From DASWTL01 sp036402155 (lineage in GTDB: Bacteria > Bacteroidota > Bacteroidia > Sphingobacteriales > Sphingobacteriaceae): a stretch of DNA of 59,369 nucleotides. The position numbers and the translations under genes are program-made. The stretch covers positions 1-59,369 of the forward strand of contig DASWTL010000056.1 of NCBI GenBank assembly GCA_036402155.1. The letters are read 5' to 3'. The first letter of the stretch is position 1; every line of letters starts with the position of its first letter. Positions 15,123-24,687 of this stretch are shown piece by piece. The notes beneath the pieces are model-generated. The model searched no databases. It saw nothing but the letters and a program-made list of their open reading frames with translations, and was not told where the DNA came from.

Positions 15123-17921
15123 ATGAAAAAATTATTCCTTTTAGACGCATTTGCTTTAATATACAGGGCCCATTTTGCTTTAAGTAAAAGTCCGCGCTTT
15201 ACTTCCGCCGGATTGAATACCTCTGCTATCATGGGCTTTACCAATACATTGCTTGAAGTGATCCGTAAAGAAAACCCAACACATATGGCTGTTGTATTCG
15301 ACACGGATGCGCCTACAGAACGACATACTGACTTTACCGAATATAAAGCGCATAGACAAGCTATGCCGGAAGATTTAGCCCTGGCTATCCCTTATGTTAT
15401 CCGCCTGATTGAGGGCTTCAGGATACCGGTAATTACGTCTGATGGTTTCGAGGCAGATGATATCATCGGAACCTTAGCAAAAAAAGCAGAAAAGGCTGGA
15501 TTTACTGTGTACTGTATGACTCCGGATAAAGATTTCGGACAACTTGTTTCAGATCATATTTTTATTTACAAACCCGCACGGATGGGGAATGGAATGGAAA
15601 TACTAGGAGTAAAAGAGATACTTGACAAGTGGGAAGTAGAACGTGTTGACCAGGTAATAGATATTCTGGGATTATGGGGAGACGCTGTTGATAACATCCC
15701 GGGGATACCGGGAATTGGTGAAAAAACTGCCAAACTGCTTATTAAACAATATGGATCAATAGAAAATATTATTGCAAACAGCCATGAGCTGAAAGGAAAA
15801 TTACGCGAGAATGTAGAGACTTACGCCGAGCAGGGGATTGTTTCTAAAAAACTGGCAACTATTATGCTTAACGCTCCTGTAGAACTTGATGAAGAAGCAT
15901 TACTCCTGGAGACTCCAAACCGCGATGCGCTGGAGCCTTTATTCGCAGAGCTTGAATTCAGAACCTTAGGAAGGCGTGTTTTTGGAGATGGCTTTAATGT
16001 TTCGGAGATTAAAGCTACTACAGTTTCCCACCAGATGGACTTATTTGGCAATCCGGTAGACATTGTGCATACAGAAAGCTATGCGGTTATAGAAAATCCG
16101 GCGCAGGGCCGAAATGCTGAAAACACACCTCATACGTATCACTTAACCGATACCGGTGAAAAAAGAAAAGAACTAATTGATTATTTAAATCAGCAAAAAG
16201 AATTTTGCTTCGATACGGAAACCACGTGCACTGATGCCAATGATTGTGAACTGGTGGGAATGTCGTTTGCTACTCAGGCAGGTGAAGCATGGTATGTGCC
16301 ATTCTCTTCTGATCAATCTGAATGTCAATCGTGTATAAACGAGTTTAAAGAACTTCTTGAGAATGAGAGCATAGGAAAGATTGGCCAGAATCTTAAGTAT
16401 GATATGCTGGTGCTGAAATGGTACGGAATTGAAATGCGGGGTGAGCTTTTTGATACCATGCTGGCTCACTATCTGCTTGACCCGGATTCGCGCCATAACA
16501 TGGACCTTCTTTCTGAAAAATATCTTGGCTATACACCTATTACCATTAGTTCATTAATTGGTGGCAAAGGAAAAAACCAGGGTAATATGCGTGATGTAGA
16601 AATAGAAAAGATCAAGGAATATGCAGCAGAAGATGCTGATATTACCATGCAATTAAAGCAGGTTTTCGAACCTTTACTACAATCAGCAAATGCTTTTTCT
16701 CTTGCCCGAGAGATTGAAAATCCATTAATATATGTACTGACTGATATGGAACGGGAAGGGGTTAGAATTGACCCCATAGCATTAGGTGAATTTTCAGAAC
16801 AGTTACGTATTGACCTGCACGCCCTTGAAAAATCCATTTATGAAAAAGCCGGCGTCCGGTTTAACATCGCTTCACCCAAACAACTTGGAGAAGTTTTATT
16901 TGAAAAACTACAGTTAGATCCTAAGGCAAAGAAAACCAAAACCGGACAATACCAAACAGGTGAAGACATACTTATGGCCCTGGCCAATAAAAGTGATATA
17001 GTTAAAGATATATTAGATTTCAGGCAACTTCAAAAACTGAAATCAACCTATGTGGATGCACTTCCGTTAATGATCAATAAAAAAACCAGCCGCATACATA
17101 CATCTTACAACCAGGCTGTAGCTGCTACCGGAAGGCTTAGCTCAAACAACCCCAATCTTCAAAATATCCCAATCCGGACTGAAAGAGGCAGGGAAGTAAG
17201 AAGAGCATTTATTCCAAGAGATGAAAATCACATATTAATTTCTGCCGATTATTCACAAATAGAACTCCGTTTGATCGCTGAAATCAGTAAGGATGAGAAT
17301 ATGATGGAAGCGTTTTCTAAAGGTCTTGACATACATACTGCCACTGCTGCAAAAGTTTATGGCATTCCATTGGAAGAAGTGGATTCAACCATGCGCAGAA
17401 ATGCAAAAGCCGTAAACTTTGGAATTATATATGGTCAATCAGCTTTTGGCCTTTCTCAAAGTCTCGGAATACCACGAAAGGAAGCTGCCGAAATAATTGA
17501 ACAATATTTCACTCAATATTCAGGCATCAAACAATACATGAATGATACCATGAATTTTGCGCGGGAAAACGGATATGTTCAAACTATTATGGGACGGAGA
17601 CGATATTTACGGGATATCAATTCGGCCAATGCAACGGTGCGGGGTTTCGCTGAACGAAATGCAATTAATGCACCAATACAAGGCTCGGCAGCAGATATGA
17701 TTAAAATAGCTATGATAAAGATCCATAAGGAGATCAATGAGCGAAGATTACAATCAAAAATGACGATGCAAGTACATGATGAACTTGTATTTGATGTTCT
17801 CAGATCAGAAGCAGCTGTTATGAAAGAAATTATTGAAGAGAATATGAAGCATGCCATTAAAACAGTTGTCCCTATTGTTGTGGAGGTAGGGGAAGGAGAA
17901 AACTGGCTGGAGGCACATTAA
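15123..17921 (+). CDS. polA: DNA polymerase I
   Basis: The 932-residue enzyme has all three domains. The 5'-3' exonuclease covers about 1-290, with FEADDIIGTLA and the helix-hairpin segment IPGIPGIGEKTAKLL. The 3'-5' proofreading domain (about 345-530) keeps its metal-binding residues: D364 and E366 in FDTETT, GQNLKYD and YAAEDAD, so proofreading is probably active. The polymerase domain has motif A ADYSQIELR (D709) and motif C VHDEL (D886). It fills gaps in repair and removes RNA primers. It follows the alkylation-repair genes, but a repeat-rich 186-base gap separates it. Confidence 0.97.
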   Translation: MKKLFLLDAFALIYRAHFALSKSPRFTSAGLNTSAIMGFTNTLLEVIRKENPTHMAVVFDTDAPTERHTDFTEYKAHRQAMPEDLALAIPYVIRLIEGFRIPVITSDGFEADDIIGTLAKKAEKAGFTVYCMTPDKDFGQLVSDHIFIYKPARMGNGMEILGVKEILDKWEVERVDQVIDILGLWGDAVDNIPGIPGIGEKTAKLLIKQYGSIENIIANSHELKGKLRENVETYAEQGIVSKKLATIMLNAPVELDEEALLLETPNRDALEPLFAELEFRTLGRRVFGDGFNVSEIKATTVSHQMDLFGNPVDIVHTESYAVIENPAQGRNAENTPHTYHLTDTGEKRKELIDYLNQQKEFCFDTETTCTDANDCELVGMSFATQAGEAWYVPFSSDQSECQSCINEFKELLENESIGKIGQNLKYDMLVLKWYGIEMRGELFDTMLAHYLLDPDSRHNMDLLSEKYLGYTPITISSLIGGKGKNQGNMRDVEIEKIKEYAAEDADITMQLKQVFEPLLQSANAFSLAREIENPLIYVLTDMEREGVRIDPIALGEFSEQLRIDLHALEKSIYEKAGVRFNIASPKQLGEVLFEKLQLDPKAKKTKTGQYQTGEDILMALANKSDIVKDILDFRQLQKLKSTYVDALPLMINKKTSRIHTSYNQAVAATGRLSSNNPNLQNIPIRTERGREVRRAFIPRDENHILISADYSQIELRLIAEISKDENMMEAFSKGLDIHTATAAKVYGIPLEEVDSTMRRNAKAVNFGIIYGQSAFGLSQSLGIPRKEAAEIIEQYFTQYSGIKQYMNDTMNFARENGYVQTIMGRRRYLRDINSANATVRGFAERNAINAPIQGSAADMIKIAMIKIHKEINERRLQSKMTMQVHDELVFDVLRSEAAVMKEIIEENMKHAIKTVVPIVVEVGEGENWLEAH

Positions 17922-17925
17922 GATT

Positions 17926-17960
17926 AGTCCTGTATTGAGTCTGGAGTCTTTAGTCAGGCT
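17926..17960. repeat. ACTC-rich repeat, copy 4
   Basis: On the minus strand the tract reads GACTAAAGACTCCAGACTC and further similar words. It lies directly after the polA stop, so polA is bracketed by two tracts of this type. Confidence 0.4.
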
Positions 17961-18024
17961 TGATATATACATTAATTAACAGGGTTTTACACATCCCATC
18001 TGATTTATAACGGTTACCTGATTT

Positions 18025-19122
18025 ATGCGCACCGCCCTTATTTTTCTGTTATTGTTAATGAATTTCCGCTCGAATAGCCAGTCTTCAAAACAATATATTG
18101 AGCTTGCAGGAGATAATCAGATAAAATTTTTCTTTGATGAGCAATACTATTTGGTTGAAAAGGAATGCAAGTTTGTATCCATAGTACGGATATCTGCATT
18201 TAACAAACAAAAAAATATCTATGAAGGTGAGTTTACTGATTATGATCTGAATGGAAAAGTAATCCTGACAGGCAGTTATTTTGACGGTAAGAAACATGGC
18301 ACGTTTAAATCTTTTTACCCTAACGGATTTTTAAATTGGCAGGGCCAGTATGAATCTGGTGAGCGGGCTGGAACCTGGAATTTTTATTATCCGGATGGAA
18401 AACCACGGAATATTCTTGAAATAAAAGAGTGTAAGGTTTATGTAATGCATAGCTGGGATGAAAAGGGCAAACAAACGATAAAGGATGGAGACGGTAAATT
18501 CATTCTGGATGAATATTTATCCGGCTTTAATGAACTAGGGTATGACGGATTCAGATATTCAGGAAAAGTAAAAAATGGCCTTCAGAATGAAGCATGGCTG
18601 ATAGAATACATTTTTCCCAAAAATAAAAGAGAACATTTTCGTTCTGAACTTTACTCCAATGGTCAAATACTTATGCCTTTTGAATTAAATCAAGTAGTTA
18701 AATTTAATCAGGTTCCCCTAAGCAAGGTAATACCCGTAGAATATTATGATAATGCAGAAAAACTGATATCAAAAGAGTGTACAATAGATGACAATTCAGG
18801 TTTTACTATTTATCTTCAAAATAAATTGAATGCCGTATTCGATCTAGTACCTCTAACCAAAGCAGATTTAAAACCCGTAGAAATTTCACTTCATGTAAAT
18901 GAAAAAGGGCAGTCATCCGGAATAAAGATCGAACAACAATTACCAACTGAGTTTTATGAAATCTTAAAAGTTATATTAGAAGACATCAGATATTGGATTC
19001 CATCACAAACAGCCGGAAAAATAATCGAAGATACTCTTCAAATAAAAATGAAGATCTATCAGGATAATAACGGGAAGCCGACATTTTCGTTACCTCAAAT
19101 TATCAGGATCAGGGAAAAATAA
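18025..19122 (+). CDS. Exported protein with MORN-like repeats and a TonB-C-like end
   Basis: The 365-residue protein has an N-terminal signal peptide (about 1-19). Residues 65-135 contain MORN-like repeats with the pattern GxYxxGxxxGxxxFYxxG (for example GSYFDGKKHGTFKSFYPNG), as in YwqK-type proteins. The last 80 residues (VEISLHVNEKGQSSGIKIEQ onward, then IRYWIPSQTAGKIIED) resemble the C-terminal domain of TonB, which contacts outer-membrane receptors. The function is unknown. There is no membrane anchor apart from the signal peptide, so it is not an ordinary energy-transducing TonB. It is convergent with ybaB with four bases between them. Confidence 0.6.
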   Translation: MRTALIFLLLLMNFRSNSQSSKQYIELAGDNQIKFFFDEQYYLVEKECKFVSIVRISAFNKQKNIYEGEFTDYDLNGKVILTGSYFDGKKHGTFKSFYPNGFLNWQGQYESGERAGTWNFYYPDGKPRNILEIKECKVYVMHSWDEKGKQTIKDGDGKFILDEYLSGFNELGYDGFRYSGKVKNGLQNEAWLIEYIFPKNKREHFRSELYSNGQILMPFELNQVVKFNQVPLSKVIPVEYYDNAEKLISKECTIDDNSGFTIYLQNKLNAVFDLVPLTKADLKPVEISLHVNEKGQSSGIKIEQQLPTEFYEILKVILEDIRYWIPSQTAGKIIEDTLQIKMKIYQDNNGKPTFSLPQIIRIREK

Positions 19123-19126
19123 ACTA

Positions 19127-19435
19127 TTATTTGCTCCCCAGAAGATCACCGAGGCCGCCAAACATATCACGGGTTGCAGCCTGCATTTCGGTTTGACTAA
19201 CCTGTTCTGCCTGCTGCATAGCTTTATTAACCGCCACTATTAAAAGTTCTTCAAGTTCTTCCTTATCAGCAGATTTAAGAAACTCGGGATCTATGGTTAT
19301 TTCAGAAACCTGTTTGTTTCCATTAGCTATAACACGAATTTTTCCTCCTTCAGCGTCACCAGTTACATAAATAGTATCCAGACGCTTTTTTATTTCTTCA
19401 GCCTTTTGCTGAGCTTCGAACAACTTATCAAACAT
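19127..19435 (-). CDS. YbaB/EbfC-family nucleoid-associated protein
   Basis: The 102-residue protein is typical of YbaB/EbfC: an N-terminal amphipathic helix, the central strand segment GKIRVIANGNKQVSEITIDPEFL, and a C-terminal helix followed by a Gly-rich tail MFGGLGDLLG. The family forms dimers that bind DNA and coat the nucleoid; it often neighbours dnaX and recR, which are not here. A TAATTTTG promoter element lies about 20 bases upstream. Confidence 0.9.
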   Translation of the reverse strand: MFDKLFEAQQKAEEIKKRLDTIYVTGDAEGGKIRVIANGNKQVSEITIDPEFLKSADKEELEELLIVAVNKAMQQAEQVSQTEMQAATRDMFGGLGDLLGSK

Positions 19436-19454
19436 AATTCTGCATTTTAATACG

Positions 19455-19462
19455 CAAAATTA
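19455..19462 (-). promoter_or_regulatory. Bacteroidota -7 promoter element for ybaB
   Basis: The minus strand reads TAATTTTG, which fits TAnnTTTG, 19 bases upstream of the ybaB-type gene. Confidence 0.45.
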
Positions 19463-19483
19463 ACACTTTAACTACTGAAAAGT

Positions 19484-19864
19484 TCAGCAGGTTGTTCTTA
19501 TAATATCAGGTGATAATGGTTTTGAGATAAATCCGCACACAGCTGAATATGTTTGGGAACGTAACTTATCCTTTTCATCAACAGACGAGGTTACAATAAA
19601 TATGCGAATCTTCTTTTTTAAATCTTTATTCAATTGTTCAAACATGTCCAGAAAATCCCATCCATCAATAACGGGCATGTTCAAATCCAGAAGTATAACA
19701 TCAGGTAAAGCAGTGGTGTCTTTGGAATGATCTCTTAAAAAATTAAGCGCTTGCTGAGCGTCTGTATAACTTTTATAGGAGTCAAACAAATTATGTTTCT
19801 CAATCATAATTTGCGCAATTCGCTGATGAATAGAATCATCGTCTATAATAAATACTTTACTCAT
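19484..19864 (-). CDS. Single-domain response regulator (CheY-like)
   Basis: The 126-residue protein is a receiver domain only: D8/D9/D10 acidic cluster, phospho-acceptor D60 in ILLDLNMPVIDGW, and K115 in FISKPLS. It has no output domain, so it must act by protein-protein contact, as CheY and Spo0F do. No kinase is adjacent. This FIIDDDSIHQRIAQ type is common in Bacteroidota, and the partner kinase is usually a hybrid encoded elsewhere. Confidence 0.9.
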   Translation of the reverse strand: MSKVFIIDDDSIHQRIAQIMIEKHNLFDSYKSYTDAQQALNFLRDHSKDTTALPDVILLDLNMPVIDGWDFLDMFEQLNKDLKKKIRIFIVTSSVDEKDKLRSQTYSAVCGFISKPLSPDIIRTTC

Positions 19865-20034
19865 GTTTGCTATAAAACGCTTATATGTATAATCATATAA
19901 CTTTATGCATTGAATGTGCGATAAAGCAATGTGAGTTTGTACTTAAACAAACCATGAGCAACTTAACTAAAATTTATTATAACGGAAAATTTACTCAAAG
20001 TTTTCAGCAAACTACAATAGTGTTTAATATTCTA

Positions 20035-21249
20035 CTAATCATCTGATGCCGTCTCGCCATTGCCGTAATAAGCACCACGGCGCACTACAGGCATACCCAC
20101 CATTTTATACAACTCATCCAGCTGATGCAGACTTCCATTTGATAGATTTGTTAAAAGCACAATGGTAATATCTTTATTCAAGTCCCGCAGATATATATGT
20201 CTGAATCCATGCCACCAACCGGTATGATAAGCTACTTTATGATCGCCATCAATAAAAAGTCGCCATCCGTATCCATAGTTAAAATGCCCGCGTTCCATCT
20301 TGTTATGTGGTGTATAAGCAGAATCCAATGTTTCTTTCTTTAACAGCCTGCCATCACGTAACGCACGATCAAATAGAAAAAGATCCTGTACAGTACTATA
20401 TACGCCCTTATCTCCTACAGGTCCATCCAGGAAATTTTGAACTACAGAATATCGCCAGCTTCCACGGTCATGCCCCACTACATCTACTGGAATCTTATCA
20501 TATACTGCTTTTGAGTAAACTGCAGTATTTTTCATACCAATAGGCTTAAATATATTTTCCTGTAAGAAATCAGCGTATGATTTTCCGGTAACTTTCTCAA
20601 TGATAGCTGCCAGAACCATATAATTGGAATTGTTATAATGGAACCTCACATCCGGAGCAGAATATCTTGCAGGTTTATTCTCAGCGATCAGGTTCATAAC
20701 ATCCATATTGGTAATCCCTTTACGCTCATCCTTCTTTTGCTTCTTCCACAAGCCATCAACAAAATAAACGTAGTTCATCATTCCAGATCGGTGAGTCAGA
20801 AGCAGCTTAACCGTAATTCCTTCATATGGAAAATTCGGAAAAAACTCGCGAACATCCTGATCTAAGCGTAATTTACCCTGTTCAACCAACAACAGAACTG
20901 CAGTAGAGGTGATGGGTTTACTTACAGATGCCAGCTCGAACTTTGAATTGATTTTAAGGCTATCCCTATGAAGATAATCGGCCCATCCTATAGCATTTTG
21001 ATATATGATCTTGCCTTTTTTGGCTACCAATACATTGCCATTGAATCCCCGGTTCCGATGAAGCCGTTTCATAAACTCATCTATTCTCTTATCCGCCTTG
21101 GCATGATCGTATACCAAAGAAATACTATCTGCTTTCGGATCCCTTAATTCTTGTTTTTGGATTCGGGCCTCTTTTTTATTTTGTGTGCACGATTGGAATA
21201 AAAAAATAATTATTGAAGCCGCTATTATTATTTGAAAAAATCTCATCAT
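20035..21249 (-). CDS. Beta-lactamase-fold serine hydrolase, lipoprotein
   Basis: The 404-residue protein belongs to the class C beta-lactamase/esterase superfamily. A lipoprotein signal gives Cys21 (LFQSC). The catalytic SxxK is S108-V-S-K111, the YxN-type tyrosine lies in YNNSNY around residue 205, and the third motif is HTG in AYHTGWWHGF. Members include D-amino-peptidases, esterases and penicillin-binding-like enzymes, so the substrate is open; true beta-lactamase activity should not be assumed. It stands alone, divergent from fumC. Confidence 0.85.
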   Translation of the reverse strand: MMRFFQIIIAASIIIFLFQSCTQNKKEARIQKQELRDPKADSISLVYDHAKADKRIDEFMKRLHRNRGFNGNVLVAKKGKIIYQNAIGWADYLHRDSLKINSKFELASVSKPITSTAVLLLVEQGKLRLDQDVREFFPNFPYEGITVKLLLTHRSGMMNYVYFVDGLWKKQKKDERKGITNMDVMNLIAENKPARYSAPDVRFHYNNSNYMVLAAIIEKVTGKSYADFLQENIFKPIGMKNTAVYSKAVYDKIPVDVVGHDRGSWRYSVVQNFLDGPVGDKGVYSTVQDLFLFDRALRDGRLLKKETLDSAYTPHNKMERGHFNYGYGWRLFIDGDHKVAYHTGWWHGFRHIYLRDLNKDITIVLLTNLSNGSLHQLDELYKMVGMPVVRRGAYYGNGETASDD

Positions 21250-21401
21250 TAATTACCAGGATCTATCTTAAAAAAGGTGAAATTATTAATTTATTACAAC
21301 AGGCATTAAAAAGAGTTTTAAACACTTTCAAGTATCTGGCAAACATACCTTCTAATAAGTCACTGTTTCCTATCTTCCTTTCAGAGTTCCGACTAATACT
21401 C

Positions 21402-21409
21402 TATTTTTG
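21402..21409 (+). promoter_or_regulatory. Bacteroidota -7 promoter element for fumC
   Basis: TATTTTTG matches TAnnTTTG and ends 17 bases before the fumC ATG. Confidence 0.55.
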
Positions 21410-21426
21410 CAAAAAATAATTATATT

Positions 21427-22824
21427 ATGTCATATAGAATAGAGCATGATACCATGGGCGAGGTTCAGGTACCTGCCGAAAAATACTGGGGAGCACAAAC
21501 AGAACGTTCCAGATCAAATTTTAAGATAGGTCCTGAAGCATCTATGCCCCAGGAAATTATTAAAGCATTTGCATATTTAAAAAAAGCAGCAGCATATACC
21601 AATACAGAATGCGGAATATTACCAGCCGAAAAACGAGACCTTATTGCCCAAGTATGCGATGAAATTCTGGATGACAAATTAACTTCCGAATTCCCGCTCG
21701 TAATATGGCAAACCGGCTCAGGCACGCAATCAAACATGAATGTAAATGAAGTTATTGCGAATCGTGCTCATGTATTGCAGGGAAATAAATTGGGTGAAGG
21801 AAAAACCTTTATCCATCCAAACGATGATGTAAATAAATCGCAGTCATCTAATGACACCTATCCAACTGCTATGCATATTGCAGCCTATAAAATGGTGTTA
21901 GATGTTACCATTCCAGGTGTTGAGCTGCTGAGAGATACCCTGAAATCAAAATCTGAAAATTTTAAGGATATAGTAAAAATCGGCCGGACACATTTGATGG
22001 ATGCTACACCTTTAACATTGGGGCAGGAGTTTTCCGGTTATGTTTCTCAATTAAATCATGGATTAAAAGCGTTGAGAAATACTCTGGACCACTTATCAGA
22101 ATTAGCCTTAGGAGGTACAGCTGTAGGAACCGGTATAAATACGCCCAAAGGGTACGATGTAATGGTTGCCGATTACATTGCCAAATTTACCGGCCACCCA
22201 TTCAAAACCGCAGAAAATAAATTTGAAGCCCTGGCGGCACATGATGCCATTGTTGAATCCCATGGGGCTTTAAAACAGCTAGCTGTCTCGCTGATGAAAA
22301 TTGCAAATGACATCAGGATGCTGGCATCCGGCCCCCGGTCAGGAATTGGTGAAATCCATATCCCCGAGAATGAACCTGGTTCATCTATAATGCCGGGCAA
22401 AGTTAACCCCACACAAAATGAGGCGTTAACCATGGTTGCCGCGCAGGTTATGGGGAATGATGTAACTATATCCATTGGCGGATCTAACGGGCATTATGAA
22501 CTCAATGTTTTTAAACCGGTTATGGCGGCTAACTTTTTACAGTCTGCACGCTTAATTGGTGATGCCTGCAGATCTTTTAACGATAACTGCGCCATAGGCA
22601 TAGAACCAGATTACAAGGGAATAAAAAAACATCTGGATAACTCGCTGATGCTTGTCACAGCCTTAAATCCATACATTGGATATGAAAATGCAGCTAAGAT
22701 TGCTAAAAAAGCGCACAAAGAGAACAAGTCACTTCGTGAAGCGGCATTAGAACTCGGCTTGCTCACTAACGAGCAATTTGACGAATGGGTACGGCCGGAA
22801 GATATGATCGGCAGCTTGAAATAA
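21427..22824 (+). CDS. fumC: Fumarate hydratase, class II
   Basis: FumC converts fumarate to malate in the TCA cycle without an iron-sulfur cluster. The fumarase/aspartase signature GSSIMPGKVNPTQNEA starts at G318. Other family blocks are SGTQSNMNVNEV, SSNDTYPTAMH and GRTHLMDATPLTLGQE, the last with the catalytic histidine region. At 465 residues it has the usual length. A short lipoprotein gene follows by 48 bases. Confidence 0.97.
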   Translation: MSYRIEHDTMGEVQVPAEKYWGAQTERSRSNFKIGPEASMPQEIIKAFAYLKKAAAYTNTECGILPAEKRDLIAQVCDEILDDKLTSEFPLVIWQTGSGTQSNMNVNEVIANRAHVLQGNKLGEGKTFIHPNDDVNKSQSSNDTYPTAMHIAAYKMVLDVTIPGVELLRDTLKSKSENFKDIVKIGRTHLMDATPLTLGQEFSGYVSQLNHGLKALRNTLDHLSELALGGTAVGTGINTPKGYDVMVADYIAKFTGHPFKTAENKFEALAAHDAIVESHGALKQLAVSLMKIANDIRMLASGPRSGIGEIHIPENEPGSSIMPGKVNPTQNEALTMVAAQVMGNDVTISIGGSNGHYELNVFKPVMAANFLQSARLIGDACRSFNDNCAIGIEPDYKGIKKHLDNSLMLVTALNPYIGYENAAKIAKKAHKENKSLREAALELGLLTNEQFDEWVRPEDMIGSLK

Positions 22825-22872
22825 GTGCATAATGTGTAGGAGCAGCGTAAAAGAGGGGAGGGCTAAATCATT

Positions 22873-23376
22873 TTGAAAAAGAGGATACATTATTCCTTGC
22901 TGATTGTATTTTGTCTTGTGGTTTTATCGTGTAAGTTTAATCCCAACTTTCAGGGTAAGGGCGTTGATTTTGTGCAGGGCACATGGCAGGAAGTAGATAT
23001 GCCTTATCAAAAGCAATTGCTTCAACATACTCGTCACCATTTCAGGTTCACTTGTGATTCATTTTATGTAACCTTAGAAACTCACGCAAAGGTGAATACT
23101 TATCCTGATAGTTGTTATAACAACGGGGTATGGATAGAATATGCCAAGGGTGTTTATTTCAACCGTAATGATACTCTTGTCTTAAAAGGCACTTTTACGA
23201 AATCTAATTTCAAGCAAAAAATATCCGGCTGCTACAGAATTGGTGTTTATAATCCTGTATTTTTAATTAAAGGCAACCGTAATAGTGAACTAATGCTGCA
23301 AAATTTACAAAATCATGTTCCGGTAATTTTAAGGCTTAAAGAAAAAACATCCTGTGTTCCTAAACCATTAAATTAG
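22873..23376 (+). CDS. Small lipoprotein of unknown function
   Basis: The 167-residue product starts at a TTG. This start is supported by a strong purine-rich ribosome-binding site (AGAGGGGAGGG) ending 10 bases before it, and by the lipoprotein signal that begins there; no ATG would keep the signal. The lipobox is VVLSC, giving Cys20. The mature part looks like a small beta-sheet domain with motifs GTWQEV, FRFTCDSFYV and NDTLVLKGTF, which suggests a lipocalin-like or META-like fold. It follows fumC, but a metabolic role is not implied. Confidence 0.7.
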   Translation: MKKRIHYSLLIVFCLVVLSCKFNPNFQGKGVDFVQGTWQEVDMPYQKQLLQHTRHHFRFTCDSFYVTLETHAKVNTYPDSCYNNGVWIEYAKGVYFNRNDTLVLKGTFTKSNFKQKISGCYRIGVYNPVFLIKGNRNSELMLQNLQNHVPVILRLKEKTSCVPKPLN

Positions 23377-23380
23377 CTCT

Positions 23381-24172
23381 ATGAAATCGGCATTAAAAAG
23401 GGTTATACTGATAAGTTTATTATTTTATATACCCATTCAAACCTTTGCCTGGGCGCAGCTTGGTCACCGGATAGTGGGTAAAATAGCCGATAGCTATCTT
23501 AAAAACAAAACCCGTAAAGAGATTAAAAAGATTCTGGGAAATGAGTCAGTAGCAATAGCAAGCAACTGGGCAGACTTTATAAAATCTGAGCCTGCTTATA
23601 AATATCTTGATAACTGGCACTACTTTAACCTACCTGCAAATCTTGATCGCACTAACTTTTTTGCTTATTTAAGACAGGATACCTCCACTAATGCGTACAC
23701 CCGAATTAAATTCTTAACCGCTGAACTTAAAAACAAAACATTACCCCAGGATAAGAAAGTAATGTATTTACGCCTTCTAATTCATCTGGCTGGCGATATC
23801 CATCAACCACTGCACACCGGCAGAAAAGAAGATCTTGGGGGAAATACGGTTAAACTTACCTGGTTCGGACAGCAAACCAACCTGCATCGGGTATGGGATG
23901 GTGATCTGATAGAATCTCAGCAATTGAGCTATACTGAGTATGCTAAATGGATTAACTTCCCAACCGAGGAACAGCGCCGAACTCTTCAGCGTGAAAATGT
24001 AAGTGAATGGGTTTATGACTCTTATAAAATTGCACAGAATATTTATACGGTAACCAAACCGGATTATAAACTGGGGTACAGGTACATCTATGATCATCTT
24101 CACACTGCTAATGAACAACTGCTTAAAGGCGGCATTCATTTAGCGGGTTTACTAAACGAAATCTTTGGATAA
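23381..24172 (+). CDS. S1/P1-type zinc nuclease, exported
   Basis: The 263-residue protein has a signal peptide ending TFA, so the mature chain would start with a tryptophan (WAQLGHRIVG), which in this family supplies a zinc ligand through its N-terminus. Other ligands are visible in NWADFIKS, WHYFNLP, HLAGDIHQPLHTG and NLHRVWDGDLI. S1/P1 nucleases degrade single-stranded nucleic acids outside the cytoplasm, releasing nucleotides or phosphate. It is four bases from the lipoprotein stop and its own stop overlaps the next start (TAATG), so the group is an operon. Confidence 0.92.
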   Translation: MKSALKRVILISLLFYIPIQTFAWAQLGHRIVGKIADSYLKNKTRKEIKKILGNESVAIASNWADFIKSEPAYKYLDNWHYFNLPANLDRTNFFAYLRQDTSTNAYTRIKFLTAELKNKTLPQDKKVMYLRLLIHLAGDIHQPLHTGRKEDLGGNTVKLTWFGQQTNLHRVWDGDLIESQQLSYTEYAKWINFPTEEQRRTLQRENVSEWVYDSYKIAQNIYTVTKPDYKLGYRYIYDHLHTANEQLLKGGIHLAGLLNEIFG

Positions 24173-24615
24173 TGAAACTACTGATGGTTTGTCTGGGTAA
24201 TATCTGTCGCTCGCCGTTAGCACATGGTGTACTTGAGCACATGGTGAAAGAGCGTGGTTTAGACTGGGAAATTGATTCTGCGGGCACAGGCGACTGGCAT
24301 GTTGGAGAAGCTCCGGACAAACGATCTATTGCTATTGCAAAAAAATATGGAGTTGATATTTCCAACCAATGCTGCAGGATTTTTAGGGTCGCTGACTTTG
24401 ATGATTACGATCGCATCTACGTGATGGATAAAAACAATCTACTTGATGTGCTTTCATTAGCGCGAAGCGACCAGGACCGCACAAAAGTTACGTTGTTTTT
24501 AGGTACAGGTACTGTTCCGGATCCATATTACGATAATGATCAGTTTGAACCGGTTTATAAAATGATCGAAAAACGTTGCCGGGAGCTTATTGAAGAAGCG
24601 ACTCAAATAAGTTAA
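24172..24615 (+). CDS. Low-molecular-weight protein-tyrosine phosphatase
   Basis: The 147-residue enzyme has the P-loop CLGNICR (C7 nucleophile, R13) at the very N-terminus and the general acid D117 in VPDPYYD. These phosphatases act on phosphotyrosine proteins, in bacteria often on kinases that control capsule export. The start overlaps the nuclease stop by one base, so translation is coupled. No tyrosine kinase is nearby. Confidence 0.93.
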   Translation: MKLLMVCLGNICRSPLAHGVLEHMVKERGLDWEIDSAGTGDWHVGEAPDKRSIAIAKKYGVDISNQCCRIFRVADFDDYDRIYVMDKNNLLDVLSLARSDQDRTKVTLFLGTGTVPDPYYDNDQFEPVYKMIEKRCRELIEEATQIS

Positions 24616-24675
24616 TTAGAAATCTTTGCGGTCACGCCACTTCTGAGATTTTCTGAAACCTCATTACTCTTTTTG

Positions 24676-24683
24676 TACTTTTG
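24676..24683 (+). promoter_or_regulatory. Bacteroidota -7 promoter element for hisS
   Basis: TACTTTTG matches TAnnTTTG and is only four bases before the ATG at 24688. Transcription would start at or next to the start codon, making a nearly leaderless mRNA. It also excludes an in-frame ATG at 24673 as the start. Confidence 0.5.
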
Positions 24684-24687
24684 CCGC

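Noticed and set aside
20035..21249. Antibiotic-resistance beta-lactamase
   Set aside because: The motifs fit the broad serine hydrolase superfamily (SVSK, YNN, HTG) and it is a lipoprotein; nothing specific to clinically relevant class C enzymes is visible.
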